A stretch of 64,000 nt of DNA from Schistosoma haematobium. Its lineage: Eukaryota > Platyhelminthes > Trematoda > Strigeidida > Schistosomatidae. The translations under genes were made by a program, and so were the position numbers. The stretch lies in the NCBI RefSeq assembly GCF_000699445.3, contig NC_067196.1:27545116-27609115 (forward strand). Direction: 5' to 3'. The notes under the pieces were generated by a model. It was not told where the DNA came from and did no database searches. It saw only the letters and a program-made list of their open reading frames with translations. Numbering within the stretch: position 1 is the first letter of the stretch; each line of letters begins with the position of its first letter. Positions 1 to 11,700 of the stretch are shown one piece after another.

Positions 1-253
1 TTTTCAAAGCTATATATGGATTTAAAAGAAAACGGAACAGATTAATTAAAATATAAAGCACATGATCTAATGACTGATTTATTGTTGATGTTCAATTAAA
101 ATTGTAGAATTAATTAATTTCGTTGTTGTTTAAATTGGAAGTTTAGATAAGCGTCGATCAGCTGGAGCGTAAACTAAATGATTTAAAAAAAAATAATTAT
201 TATAAAGGTTTTAATATTAGGAAATTAGTAATTTGCTTGGTGAATAATTTTTT
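1..253. other. AT-rich sequence, nothing recognised
   Basis: AT-rich sequence without a convincing open frame, splice-linked exon or recognisable repeat. It lies outside the inverted-repeat element that follows. Confidence 0.5.
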
Positions 254-796
254 AAAACAAAATTATATGAATGAAGAATATTCTTTTCAATGAATTTCTC
301 ATCATGTTCTACAATTCATAAATCCAAATTAATAATCCATAAAATTGGTCAGATTTAAGGCAAAATATATCATTTGGAAATTGTAATATGTGAATTGAGA
401 ATTGTTGTTTGTTATATAAAATCAATTCAGATCGTTAATGTTGGGGCTGACTAATATAAAGTGTTAACTTCAATCAGTTTCTAAGCGAAATGAAATTGTG
501 TGATAAATGATCACAGTGAATATGGTCAACATGGGGTGAGAGAGAATAATGGAATAAAAATCAGAAATTACGTAATATGTAGATTAATATAAATTAGGTC
601 AGATATAGTAGATAAGGGTGGATACTGAATAAATTCCTCAAACAACAATTCTCAATTCACATATTACAATTTTCAAAAGATGTACTCCGCCTTAAATCTG
701 GCCAATTTTATGGATTATTAATTTGGATTTATGAGTTGTAGAACCTGATGAGAAATTCATTGAAAAGAATATTCTTCATTCATATAATTGTGTTTT
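254..796. repeat. Large inverted repeat / foldback-like element
   Basis: The segment 254-410 and the reverse complement of 640-796 are nearly the same sequence, each about 157 bp with roughly ten mismatches by eye, separated by a 229-bp AT-rich spacer. Each arm runs from an AAAACA(A/C)AATTATATG start to a GAATTGTTGTTT end. No coding frame is present. The structure fits a foldback or MITE-type non-autonomous DNA element, or a solitary inverted duplication. A diverged relative of the arm appears around 5020-5145, which favours a dispersed family. No target-site duplication could be assigned. Confidence 0.75.
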
Positions 797-1489
797 AATA
801 TAATGGGAATTTTTCAGCGAATTTTTTCTTAGAAAAAATAGAATCAGTATTGATCATCAGTTTATTATTAGTATGAAAATTTTCTAACACTAATTTTCTA
901 TTGTGGATAAATATCGTTGATTGCATCTTCAACAAGTGCATTCAGGTAAATTTTGACATAACTGATAGATGAGTAAACTTTTTGTCTAATGAATAGTAAC
1001 TCATAAGGGACTTAAATACAGTAAAGATATTAGATATTAAGCCACAGTTAAAAAGTGAATATTTAATTTTGATCGAATAATGAATGACTAATGCATTGAC
1101 TTCTATAACGTAACTGTAAAACGATTGAGTATTTTAATTTTGAACAACATATTTGTGTCTAAATACTTTGAAACAATGTAAAAGTGGTACAAGACTACAT
1201 ACGTTGGTTTTTTACTTTACTTAAAAGAACACAAATCATGGAATTGCATTAGTTAGCTTTATTTACGACCATGTCGGTCATAGAACCAGGTCATAGAACG
1301 TCGCACAAATCTGCACTGGTTCAATTTGTTATCCCAAAAGAGTGTGAGATGAAATTAACAGGATGAAAAGTAGACGGATAAGAATAATGCAGCGGCGCTT
1401 ATAATGAGGGAAACTGAATATTTAGGATATGGTGTAGAAAGACAAGATGGAAAAGCAGTTTCAAAAATATGCTGGTATTCAAGATCGAC
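797..1489. other. Intergenic, nothing recognised
   Basis: AT-rich stretch with short frames only. I see no motif, exon or repeat that I can support. Confidence 0.4.
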
Positions 1490-1880
1490 AGGAAGATGAG
1501 GAGGTAATGCATTTGCTTGATTGTAATCGTCTGTGGATCATGTGACACAACTTTCCCAACCATTAAACGCAGTTATCTCGTGGACCAAAATCAGGTAGTC
1601 TAAATATACGAACATATATCAGACTAACAATCAGTTACTTCATGTCACGTTGTTAGTCGCCCCTAGTTTTCTTCCAACGTACTCATACTAGCTACCATTG
1701 CGAATCAAAACAAAAAATAGTTAAGCATATGTAACACATGTCCCAACCACCTCAGTTGATGGAGATTCACAAAGTCATCAACCAAATCTCCATCTTTGCT
1801 TAAAACCATATCTCTAAACTCAACATTACCCAGCTGATCGTTTCATGAAACAAAAGCAATGCATAGAGGCACCCATGATC
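1490..1880 (-). mobile_element. Decayed RTE-like retrotransposon, reverse-transcriptase C-terminal end
   Basis: Read on the minus strand with several stops, the segment gives the pattern WKK.RG, then RLP.FGPRDN, which lines up with the C-terminal tail WKKVRGGQTKTW ... GWGPRDYRNEWLETL seen intact at 51915-52256. It also resembles the nucleotide sequence at 3620-3800. Frameshifts and stops show an old copy that cannot encode protein. Boundaries are approximate. Confidence 0.6.
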
Positions 1881-2189
1881 AAAAATTATGCAGCCAACGC
1901 GTGCTCTCTAATTTTACGGGTCACGTCTCAAAAACACAGCGGACAAATTATAAGCTTTCATTTCATGGTGAAAAATGAACAGCAGGATATGCTTAAAGTA
2001 TATTTTGGTTAGGAATATTTTTTGATGAGCGCTATTTCAACTGAAAAATGTGCAATAAAATCAGTGACACTACAAGACGCCATCGAAGAGATACCTTTAT
2101 ACATAAATAGTAAGTACATGTTTATACCCACATTTAAGTCATTATTTCTAATTGATCGAGATTTAAAACTTCTCGAACACATATCATCG

Positions 2190-2490
2190 TATACAACGTA
2201 GAACCTAACATGTGCGTCAGTTAAAGTTGCCATACCACATTAGCACAGAGAGATAAAGTTATTTCAAAACAAATCTCATAGTAGTAGAAGTAATAATAGT
2301 ACCGGTAGTAGTATTGAGACAGAGAATTAGGTATAGAAAAGGGAACAAAAGCATACAGAAATTCCGGGACGCAGGTTCTAAGGGAAGACAAGTAGTGAAT
2401 GGGCTAAAACCATTGTTAACAATTTTAAGTCATGCATACACCATTAATCTGGATAAAATATTTAGCAAGACTGTAAATTTATGGATGAAC
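2190..2490 (-). repeat. Old copy of the RTE-like 3' untranslated region
   Basis: This segment is a strongly diverged relative of the near-identical pair at 3229-3540 and 13066-13375: it shares the TAGAACCT, GTTGCCATAC, ATTA(A/G)CACAGAGA and GGGAAGACAA landmarks in the same order. In the 3229 copy this sequence lies directly 3' of minus-strand RT C-terminal coding sequence, so I read it as a 3' untranslated or tail region of that element. It has no coding capacity. Confidence 0.5.
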
Positions 2491-2499
2491 CAATCAGAT

Positions 2500-3228
2500 T
2501 TAGGATAACAGGTCTTAGATTTGGAGAGAAATTCACACACCCATTTGGCCAAACAGGGTATTGGCATTTTAGCCGTCGGTTCGTCATGAAGAACCGTAAA
2601 TCTATTCCTAACCCCAACCATCAACCGTGAACCATAATCCTTATTCTTCAAACTGCTTATAACCTTCATTTAGTCCTAATAAGTAGGTAGACACTCTAAA
2701 GGTCACTTTGGCGTCGCTCAAAGGTCGTTCATAAACTATAGTCTCACCGAATATGTTTGTACTATTTTGATTAATGTTATAACTAAACACAATATTACTC
2801 AGTTTAAACATTATTTGATCAGTGGTTTCAGTACAAATGTTAGAAAATGAATTTGGTGATATACAATTCCATAAGAACACACACAATCGGTTGAATCCAA
2901 CGTTCACTAGTAGTCAGAAGATAAGCAAGAAGATAAGTATTTATCGATTAAATTATATTAAAAAAAAGTAAACACAAGTTATCTATAATCAAGCGTGGGT
3001 AATACCGACTAGGGTCTCAAGCACACAGCACATGATTTATTCTACTTCATTATATTTATTTCTCATCGAATGGTTATAAACTCCATTGAAACCGATTTCC
3101 TCGTTGCTACAAAACGGTCTTTTCTATCATTAACATGAACTAATGTAATGGGGATATATTTGATTCAAGCAATCTGATCCCAAAAATTACATAACTTACG
3201 ACTAACCAAAGTCAGTCAGTCACAATGT
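2500..3228. other. Intergenic, nothing recognised
   Basis: Short frames on both strands, none with recognisable domains or splice-consistent partners. An 88-codon minus-strand frame near 2641-2907 has no motif I know and no codon or context support. Confidence 0.4.
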
Positions 3229-4870
3229 AGAACCTTTACATATGTACTCCAGTTCAAGTTGCCATACTCCATTAACACAGAGATATTGTTAGGCCAAATC
3301 CCAGATTAGTAGAGGTAGTAACAATACCAGTGGTGATTAAAAACAATAGGCGCCAGAAATACAATTCAAGTAGCAAATATAAATTAGTGAAATAAAAATA
3401 CAAAGAAATGTCATGAGGAATTTAGAATCTCAAGATTTGAGGGAAGACAAAGAATGGATGCAACTGCGACATTTAGAATGGTTTTGAGCCATTTAATTCA
3501 AAGTCTCCAACCATTAGTTACGATAATCACACTAACCTCAACCAGATAGTCTGCATCTATTAACATGGCTTAGTGGAATTATCAGTGACTTCATGGACTG
3601 ATGGCATGTTTTGGTTTGTCCACCCCTAGCTTTCTTCCAGCCTGCTCCTGCACCAAAAAACATTGCCCGTCGAGGTAAGGGGTGGTCGGGCATACGTAAC
3701 ACATGTCCCATCCACCTCAGTTGAAGAAGATTCACTATCTCCAACCAATAGCCCATCCTTACCTAACACTATATTCCTAACCCGAGCATTGTTTATTTCA
3801 TGGTCTCAAAATACACGAGTAACGCTTCGTAGACACCTATAATAGAATACCAGTAACCTAAGAACATTTTCTATTCTTAATGACTATGTTTTACATCCGA
3901 AAAGTTAGAAGGAGCGAAACGCTGCACAGTAAACTCGTCCTTTGCTTGAAAGAAGAATATCTCGCTTACACCACAAGTGATGCAAGTTGGCGAAAACCAA
4001 TCGTGTCTTATGAATCCGTGTCGAGATTTCATCAGACACCAGGCTATCAGTATTGATGAGACTCCCAAGATAAGGGAACTGGTCGATACGTCCGCCTATC
4101 TACCTTCCTATTATCAATTGAGTTGATGACACATGCTACCCCAAAGTAAAATTTTGCATTTGGAGAGAGAAAACAGCATTCCAAACGTGTTTGCATTATT
4201 GCCTAAGATGGTTAGAGGACTCTGCAATTTGTCAGAGATTTCACCAAACAGAACTATAACATCTGTGTGCTCTAATTCAACAAGTGAATTTCCTGGTAGA
4301 AGATCAATCTGTGAAAAGTCGGACAATGAAAGTGTTATTACTAAAAGCGAATTTAAATAAAATTGGGGAAAGTTGACAACCGTGACGAACACCACTTGAA
4401 GTAACAAATTCCGATGAATTTTCGCCATAAACTCTGATTCGACTAATAATCGAGCTGAGCCTGTATAAGGTTAATGTACCTATTTGGTACTCCTTTCATT
4501 GAGAGCCACCGCTACAGAACCTCGCAATCGACGGAGTCGAACGCCACCTTAAGGTTAAGGAATACAACTCTAGTAGGACGTCGGAAAGCATTCCCCTATT
4601 CTTTCCACAAGAAGATTTTCGTCCTTTCTTATAAACTGGAACGATCAGCGATCGAAACCAGCCAAATGGGACGACGTCCAGTTCCCAGATTTTATGTGAA
4701 ATTTCAGTTAATCTAACCGCTAAAAGTGGATCACCATCCTTAAAAATATCAGAAGTTAGTCCACTAAGCCCTGCTCCTCTCCCTCACTTCAGATCCCTCA
4801 TAGCCTTTTCGAACTCACTGGGCGTTGGAGGACACACATCAGTTTGCCATTCAAATTGTTTGGAGATAGT
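3229..4870 (-). mobile_element. RTE-like non-LTR retrotransposon, degenerate, minus strand
   Basis: Minus-strand reading gives, in order, an RT fingers region near 4860-4620 (PPTPSEFEKAMRDLK, later SLIVPVYKKGRK), a palm region near 4430-4114 (IDLLPGNSLVELEHTDVIVLFGE followed by SKCKILL), and a C-terminal tail near 3756-3538 (LQLRWMGHVLRMPDHPLPRR). The order matches RTE-clade ORF2. The catalytic FADD/YADD box reads HTDV, so both flanking positions are wrong for a polymerase, and frames are broken between the blocks. The last 300 bp (3229-3538) are the 3' untranslated part, repeated almost exactly at 13066-13375. An inactive relic. Confidence 0.8.
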
Positions 4871-6040
4871 GGGCTGAAAACCAGTTGAACTGTACCCTAA
4901 AGTGTACTGCCTATCGGTCTAATCTCTTGGATTGAAAGTGAATAATAGTCCCACTTATATATGATCATAAGAAACATTATGCAAAACGCTTAAGGGTTAA
5001 GTAAAATAATAAATAATTCTTGATTATTCAAAAATGAAGAATATTTGAGCGAACAATTGTTTTCAATAATTTCACCATCAGGCTCTACAGTTATAAGTCC
5101 ATAATTATAATATTTTACAAAGGCCAAAAATAAGGCAAGTATTAATGAATCATCGTAAGGTAGGTAAGAAATATAACTTGCCATTAAGAATATAGTCGGT
5201 GAGCATAGGTGTCAGATTTGGATTGTTCGTTAAAATGGCCAAAAGCATATCGTTGAACAGCTCCAACTGGGTAACGGTAGGTCCTTCGTTCCTGGGAGAT
5301 CGGTGATACGGAACCGAAGTGGTCAAATACTAATGGCAAAATACCAGAAAAAACAAAAATTCATACTTGTATTCAACGAACGATTCCTGAGAATAAATAT
5401 CACTCGACCAAAACAATCACAATAATATGATCACAAAAGGACTCGAAAACACACTGGATAAATGAATCAATTGAGAGTAAATGGTGAACATACAAACAGT
5501 ATGGGTTTCTAAGTTTCAAAATTTCATATCTATCAAACATTCCTGCGAACACTAATCCTACTATAAGAATACATGGTGTTTAATAAAGAAAATCGTGAAA
5601 TGATGGGTGATTTGCAAAACCCAATATCTCTTAAAGGAACTGTAATCTTTTAGAGGCTTTTGAGTGACTACGAATATTTGAACACATGGTTCCAAAACTC
5701 CTAATAATCGTTGTCGGAGAGAAACATTACTAAAAGATGTTTAAATAAAATGTTTTTCAAGAAAAAACTAAGGACTAATTAGCATGAAACTCAGGCTGAT
5801 TTGCTTATTTTAATAAACGATAAGTGGGTATGATCAATTTGCAAAAATTGATCCGAAACTTTATTTCCAGATTAGCTGCTTATTAAGCTATAACCAAGAA
5901 TTTACAAACTATGGGGTTTAGAAATTAAAAACTTAGATAAATTTGAACACAGCTACTAAAAAAAACATTTTTTTAATCATGTTTTAAACGTAGGAATATC
6001 CAACTTAGTTGAGATATACTTCTGTCTTCGACCTCACCCT
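4871..6040. other. Intergenic with a diverged copy of the 254-796 arm repeat
   Basis: Mostly featureless AT-rich sequence. Around 5020-5145 the landmarks AATGAAGAATATT, TTTTCAAT, CCATCAGGCTCTACA and ATAAGTCC follow the same order as in the inverted-repeat arm at 270-345, so this is probably an old member of that family. A 64-codon minus-strand frame overlaps it and is likely accidental. Confidence 0.4.
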
Positions 6041-7022
6041 ACATCAACCACTAGTTAAGAAAATGTAGTACTAGCCGGAGATTTGAATGCACAGGTGATC
6101 AATGGGCACTTGTTAGTCATACGTCAAATAACAATGACAGTCTACTGCGAATTTTCCCAGACTGCAACCTGTTTCTGGCTAGCACTAACTATCGGCAAAA
6201 TCATCCTCTATGTCAGACCTAGCGTCGTACCTCTGCATCTCAGGTGGCATCAGCGACAATACCAATTCACGTAAAATCAAAAACAGAGCGGCTTATGCCA
6301 ATTTAGGCCTTTTTTAGCGCCTCCATGATGTTAGACTGGCTGCAAAGGGTCGGATCTACAACGCGTCAGTGAGAGCAGTTTTGTTCTATGCTTGTGAAAC
6401 CTGACCTCTCCGAGTTGAGGATGTCAGACGACTCTCTGTGTTTGATCATCATTGTAACCAATGGATTGCTGACATCCAGTGGCAACATCATGTTAGTAAT
6501 GAAGAAGTTCGGCATCGTGTGTTCGGGCGCAGAGACGATAATTCAATTGGTGTCACTATCTTGAAACATCGAAATCGGTGGCTCGGACATGTACTACGAA
6601 TGTCGTCCCAGAGTTCCATATCGTGCATTATTTGGCGACGCTGGGACTGGTTGAAAAAAGCGGACATGGTCAGTGTATAACGTAGTGCCGTGGTAAAAAT
6701 ATTAAGGTCTGGTTTCTGTTGGTCTTTCATGACTTCCTGGTAGGGATCCTAGAGATGGAGGGACACAGTGGCTTGAGACGTTATCAAACATGTCTCAGAA
6801 CAGAAGGCAGTGGCCAACCTGTTGTAACTTTCATTTACTTTAAATAAGAACTTTCGTCTAAATTTGAACGAATAGTTACTTCAAATTCTTTCGCTGAGAT
6901 TTTACAAATATATATTATTCCTCTTTAATGACTTTCATTTACTTTCTTCATAAAAGTGAGAGTAAATTCTTTACCTGAAAGAATTGTTTCTAGTTGTATT
7001 TTTCCTAACTGAACTGCTTCTC

Positions 7023-7067
<45 letters not shown>

Positions 7068-7070
7068 ATG
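6041..7070 (+). mobile_element. RTE-like retrotransposon with EN joined directly to RT tail
   Basis: Plus strand. At 6066-6130 the frame reads VVLAGDLNAQV, the GDxN block of an apurinic-type endonuclease. At about 6245-6260 this is fused to the RT C-terminal region (NRAAYANLG, GRIYNASVRAV, FDHHCNQWIADIQWQHH, TILKHRNRWLGHVLRMSSQ), so most of the polymerase is deleted. The same C-terminal region is better preserved at 36855-37502. Stops interrupt it several times. The 3' tail at about 6935-7066 matches the tail at 37490-37602, ending in an (ATT)n run, typical of target-primed insertion. Confidence 0.8.
7023..7066. repeat. (ATT)n microsatellite tail
   Basis: About fourteen uninterrupted ATT units. 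It directly follows a non-LTR 3' untranslated sequence, so it is most simply the simple-sequence tail of that insertion. Confidence 0.9.
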
Positions 7071-7419
7071 TTTTAACCACATCTTTTGTATTCTCTTGAA
7101 TAGTTTTACAATAATCTATCTTCAAAGATGGCACAGTATATTTGTAAAAAGGAAATTGATTTTTTACAGCGTTACAGGAATGTATTGAACAAAACTAACC
7201 ACAGAAGAAGACCACATTCACTAATCTCAAATATACAAGTAAAAATTGTCACTCACTGTTCTAATTTTCATTTTAAGACGAACCTAGAAACAACTTAAAC
7301 CTTGGCACTGATATTGGACCTAAAATATCTCACTTTCAGATTATCATCTAAACATGTCATGACATTAAAAACAAAAATGTGACCAAAAGGTCCATGGTTA
7401 TATTGTTATGTTTGCTACT
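7067..7419. other. Intergenic, nothing recognised
   Basis: No supported gene, exon or repeat between the (ATT)n tail and the dispersed repeat that follows. Confidence 0.4.
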
Positions 7420-7735
7420 GCCACCAAATGCCCTGGTACGATCGAGGGTTTGGAGAGTCCGCTACCCCTCTCGAAATGCTCTCACATGGCCACGTGCATA
7501 CAACCACTATCAGGAAAGACCTACTCACTGCCTTCTCATGGTGGGGGTGTTGCTACGAAATTGAGAGAAGGAAAAGCGAATGTCCGGCGGTTTAACCGAG
7601 TCGGTGGACACGGAGAGTCCACCTAGGGGAGTTGGAAAACCCTGATTCCAAACCAATGGTGCACATGAGTTCCAGGATCCTGAGGGAACAAATGGCGTAT
7701 GAAGCAATTTTCGGTCACCGGCTACCATAGGACTG
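7420..7735 (+). repeat. Dispersed repeat family R1, 5' module
   Basis: Matches 57368-57680 (same orientation) and the reverse complement of 50465-50768, with landmarks GCCCTGGTA, CTCTCGAAATGCTCTCACA, GAAAAGCGAATGTCCGGCG, GGAGTTGG and CCAAACCAATGGTGCACATG. It is GC-richer than its surroundings. Overlapping short frames on both strands (for example one reading KANVRRFNR) recur in every copy and shift between them, so I treat them as by-products rather than genes. Probably a SINE-like or RTE-derived non-autonomous repeat. Confidence 0.7.
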
Positions 7736-7859
7736 CATTTCCTGACGTTGTTACACTAACTTGTTGATTTTTCTATTGAGATCATGAACCGATTGATTTT
7801 AGACCACCATTAAAACATGGAAGCACTGGACGCCGTTTTTTCATATCGCGGGACTCCTT

Positions 7860-8055
7860 ACCCGTGCACATCCACGATCCCGCTCGCGAGATTAAACATA
7901 AACATTGGTACAAGGAGGTACCAAATACACATGCGCCACACTTTGTCATCCGATTTGTGTGAGGGCTGTGACACTGCTCGGGTTCCAAGACCGAAACAGG
8001 CGGTTTTTTTAAGGAGCCACACGCAGAACCTTTGACCTGAAGGTCTAGTCCACAA
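7860..8055 (-). repeat. Dispersed repeat family R1, 3' module in opposite orientation
   Basis: Homologous to 50278-50440, and as reverse complement to 57690-57800, 52325-52435 and 37700-37770. Landmarks are ATTGGTAC, ACCAAATACACATGCG, CCGAAACAGGCGG. Relative to the adjacent 7420-7735 module it is inverted, so the pair is a head-to-head composite of two partial copies rather than one element. Confidence 0.7.
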
Positions 8056-8304
8056 GAAAAATTATTTTATTCACTTCTATACAATATGAGTTTCACATTG
8101 AAGTAGCATATAAGGCAAGTTTTTAAAAAATGAATGCATAACGTATGTGACAAGCATAGAAACTCATCATCAAAAAGTTTGAATAAATGGACTATTATAT
8201 ATGCTTATAAATGAACTGTGTATAGACACTAAAACAGTTAGTATAAGTAATATTACCAAGGTCTGACTTGATGATTCCAAATAATGTGAGTATTTGGTAG
8301 GTTG
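8056..8304. other. Intergenic, nothing recognised
   Basis: AT-rich sequence downstream of the FEZ gene. A terminal FEZ exon was searched for here on the minus strand and not found. Confidence 0.4.
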
Positions 8305-8605
8305 TTAGCAATACTGTGGTGTGTGCTACTTATGCAAACAAACATAAGTAGTATGTAGCAGGAATTGAAAGTGGAATGCAGAAGATTGAAATAAAGAGAG
8401 GAGGAAGGAAAACGGAAAGCAGTCGGAACACCACCAGGATTGGAAAAATGATGGAGTGTGCGAAGGACAACTCAAAGAAGATGTGCAAATGATGTATTTC
8501 ATGTATGATTCTCATATTCTGCAAAGGCAATGTGATTTTGCATAAGGCAATCAATTGGTTTACCGTATACGAGTTTTCGTTCACTACGATAGCAATTAGT
8601 GTAGA
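8305..8605 (+). repeat. Dispersed repeat family R2
   Basis: This segment is homologous over its full length to 45205-45512 in the same orientation: shared landmarks are TAGTATGTA, GAGGA.G..AA, GATGTGCAA/GATGTACAA, TATTT/CATGTAT, CTATGTGATTT, CAAT.AATTGGTTT and GTTCATCAC/GTTCACTAC. Identity is roughly 70-75% by eye, so the copies are old. No protein motif is evident. It lies 3' of the FEZ gene here and inside a p38 intron in the other copy. Confidence 0.65.
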
Positions 8606-8769
8606 GGGATGCTTCCTTTATGGATACACAATTCATTCAGACTAAAAAATGAGTTATTATATCAACTATACTGAGTAACTGAAAACAATACGTTTTTACC
8701 ATGGTCTATAAGCGTAAACATGAACATCTAAAAATATTAAAAAAGAAATATTGAAAGGATATTGACTAC

Positions 8770-11700
8770 CTTATATTCAAGATCATCCGAACTTAGTTCA
8801 GATCGTCCAATCAAATGACCAGAAGCCGAGTGTGTTAAAGTGGTAGGTATTGAAGGGAATTCAAATTGAGATGATGTAGGACTAGTTACTGCTGAACGAG
8901 CTTCTCGACTACGGACAAACGAGTTCATTGGGACTTCTGCTTGATGACGCCCACGGCGAAGGAAAGCCCTGAAAGTCCCGGTGTTCTCAGTTTCCGAAGG
9001 TCCTGATTTTCTTCCGGCCCATTTTCGAAGACGAGCAATGGCAATAGCTCGAGCAGACATAATTGTTGGGCAGTGAATTGTATGATCATCTTTTTCTGAC
9101 AAATTGTTTACGTCACATTTATTATTTGGAGAAATGGATGCTGTGTGAACAAGATTACATTGATCTGACTGATGATTTGTTGTTCCTGAAGTATCCTTTG
9201 AAAATGTACTCAGCTTTCGAAAATGCCTTTTTATTGCAACTGTTGCAGATGATGTTGCAGCAACCGCTGCTTGAGCTGCTGACTGTGCACCTGATAGTAA
9301 AAAACATAATTCGTAGCGAAGAAATAGACACACATCAAAATTAATAACCTAAATGTTTAAAAATCCCAAATATTGAGCGAAACGAAAATATGCTACTGTA
9401 ACTTACTCTTTATCAACAATAAGATTCCTACAAGAGAAATGGATTTTAATTTTTAAATATTGACACATCCTTATTTAACTAATGATCAAACAATTTAAAT
9501 CATTATTAAATGAGTATAAGAAGCAAAAGTAAATAGTCCTACTGTAAAGTAATACCAGTGATAGAAGACTTGGTTTAAAAAGTCCATTGTGATGTTTATT
9601 TTAGAGGTTAATATCACACAACTTTTAAAAAGTATTCGCAAATTCAACTTGGTAAACGCCAACCTAGTGCGTATACTACACACATTAGGCCTATGGTTAA
9701 ATATTGATTTTATTTGTCCTGATTACTGAGTGATTAGATCCAGGTTCCGTAAATAAATGTTACAATCTGCCACAAATATCCAGTGGTTGAGACCGATGAA
9801 ATCTTCTAATTGAAGTATCTGAGAAAAACACTACAGCAATACGAATAAATTAACTTTCTAATATGTTAGGTAGTCACTTCCATAGACCTAAACTCCTTTG
9901 AATATATATACACAAATATCATAAAAAGAATCTACTGTGACTTACATACAAAGTAATTATATCGTGCACATAGTGAAACTTAGTGTATACGTTGAAAACT
10001 ATGATTGTATAGTAGAAGGTAGGTATGAAGTGAATTAAGATGACAAAAAAACAAATGATACAGCAAAAATATTGAAAATATGAACATAGCGTACGTAAAA
10101 TGAACGGTGGGGCTTCTTTGTGAACAGAATTCGATGGTGATCCCATATTGTCGAGTACTATGTTTCGCCCAAATGTGCACGCTTCATCGTAATCTTTTAC
10201 CAACAGAGAATTTGACAGTAACTGAATATGATTATCTGGTGGTATACTTAAACGTCTCCGACGCTCCAGACGGCGGTGCAATTCATTCAAGCGTGCAATA
10301 AAAATATCTTTCTGTTCTTGTTCAAAATCCAATTCTTCTCTATACGCTAACTCTTGAACGAGGATAGCAGAATATTCTCGTACACAAGATTCTAGTTCTT
10401 CTAATAATGCATTGAGTTCATTCAGAGAAAGATCTTGCATAGCTTCAAAAAATTCACATAAAATAAAAGTTAATTTGAAACTTTTCAGTGAATACCAGGT
10501 AAGCGTTTTTTAGTTCAGAATAAAACAAAATGATTAGACAAACAATTACAACGATGTTCTATTTTCATTATTTCAACGAATTAAATTCATTAGCTAAGAG
10601 GATTAAACAGTTTTCGAACGATTAATAAATGAAAAAACACTAATGATTAGTAAAAATAATGTTCAGGTATAAAATTAATTCACACTTAGTAAACAAAAAG
10701 AAGTTAAAACTGTATACATAATATAACAAACTAAAAAAGTTTAATCACTTTATTTGATGCCATACAAATATTTCAATGCATTAAGTTACAGAATCGTTTA
10801 CAACAAACGCAAATGTTAGCAAACGTTAGCATGTTGAAAGCCCTATGACAATACTTCATGATATCTATCTTTTGTTCTGAGACATACAATGAGGTGAAAA
10901 TCTATTGGATCGGGTTTGTGAGTGGCTAAAAAGTAGATATGTGAGACTATAAACAGAGCAACGTAGACGCATTCACTATTCATCAGAATTTTAAACATTA
11001 CAGTATTTCACAACTGTTTTCCTCTACTTGTTAATGTTCTTTTCCCAGTTCATTTATCGACAAATTTCCTTCCAAATATATCTAAGTGCAGCTTGATCAG
11101 TTCTATATTCAGCAAATACTCATCAGATATTTGTAACTTACAATATTAGTGACAATAAAAATTCCATAATGAGCAATTCAGTTAGCACTCAATTTTGATG
11201 AAGATCAACTCCAGTGCTTCTGTTCCTGTCAGTTAGACGAGAAAATCATTAACCTGTTAACCGACAGCAAATACAGAACTCACTTATACGCCTGAGCGAA
11301 TTACTACGTACAATTCTAGCTGGTTGAAAGTCAAACCCTCAAACTTATATTTAAACTTGCCTGATGGATACTTTAGTGATCACAGTTTAGAATGCTTAGT
11401 GGTATATTGGAAAGAAATCAAAATAGACAAAGCTCCAGTTTCCGATCATAAAAAAGAAAAACAGATTAACATTGAAAGTTAATACAAGAGGAGGGCAATT
11501 GAACGAACTGTCGATGTCTCAAATTAGTAAGTGTCTCTTTAAGTAGGATTTTTGAAAACTGAAAAGTATGAACAATATTATCGATTATAAAAATGTAAAC
11601 CTTCTTCAGGAAGCCAATCACTTCCGATATTTTCTAGCACCAGTGGACGTTTATACTCCGACTGGACCATATTGCACAGTGACAAAGGGATATCTTCATT

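Noticed and set aside
740..775. CTGATGAG followed by GAAA, resembling a hammerhead ribozyme core as found in schistosome satellite DNA
   Set aside because: The bases between CTGATGA and GAAA cannot form a proper stem II. Similar matches near 12502 and 29608 fail for the same reason.
9063..9344. 93-codon plus-strand frame
   Set aside because: Lies antisense to FEZ exon 6 and its intron border; the minus strand has the spliced, family-matching reading.
9919..10094. Extension of the FEZ coiled-coil exon to the stop near 9919
   Set aside because: The last 58 codons are hydrophobic AT-rich read-through; the GTACGC donor at 10094 joins in phase to an acceptor at 9291.
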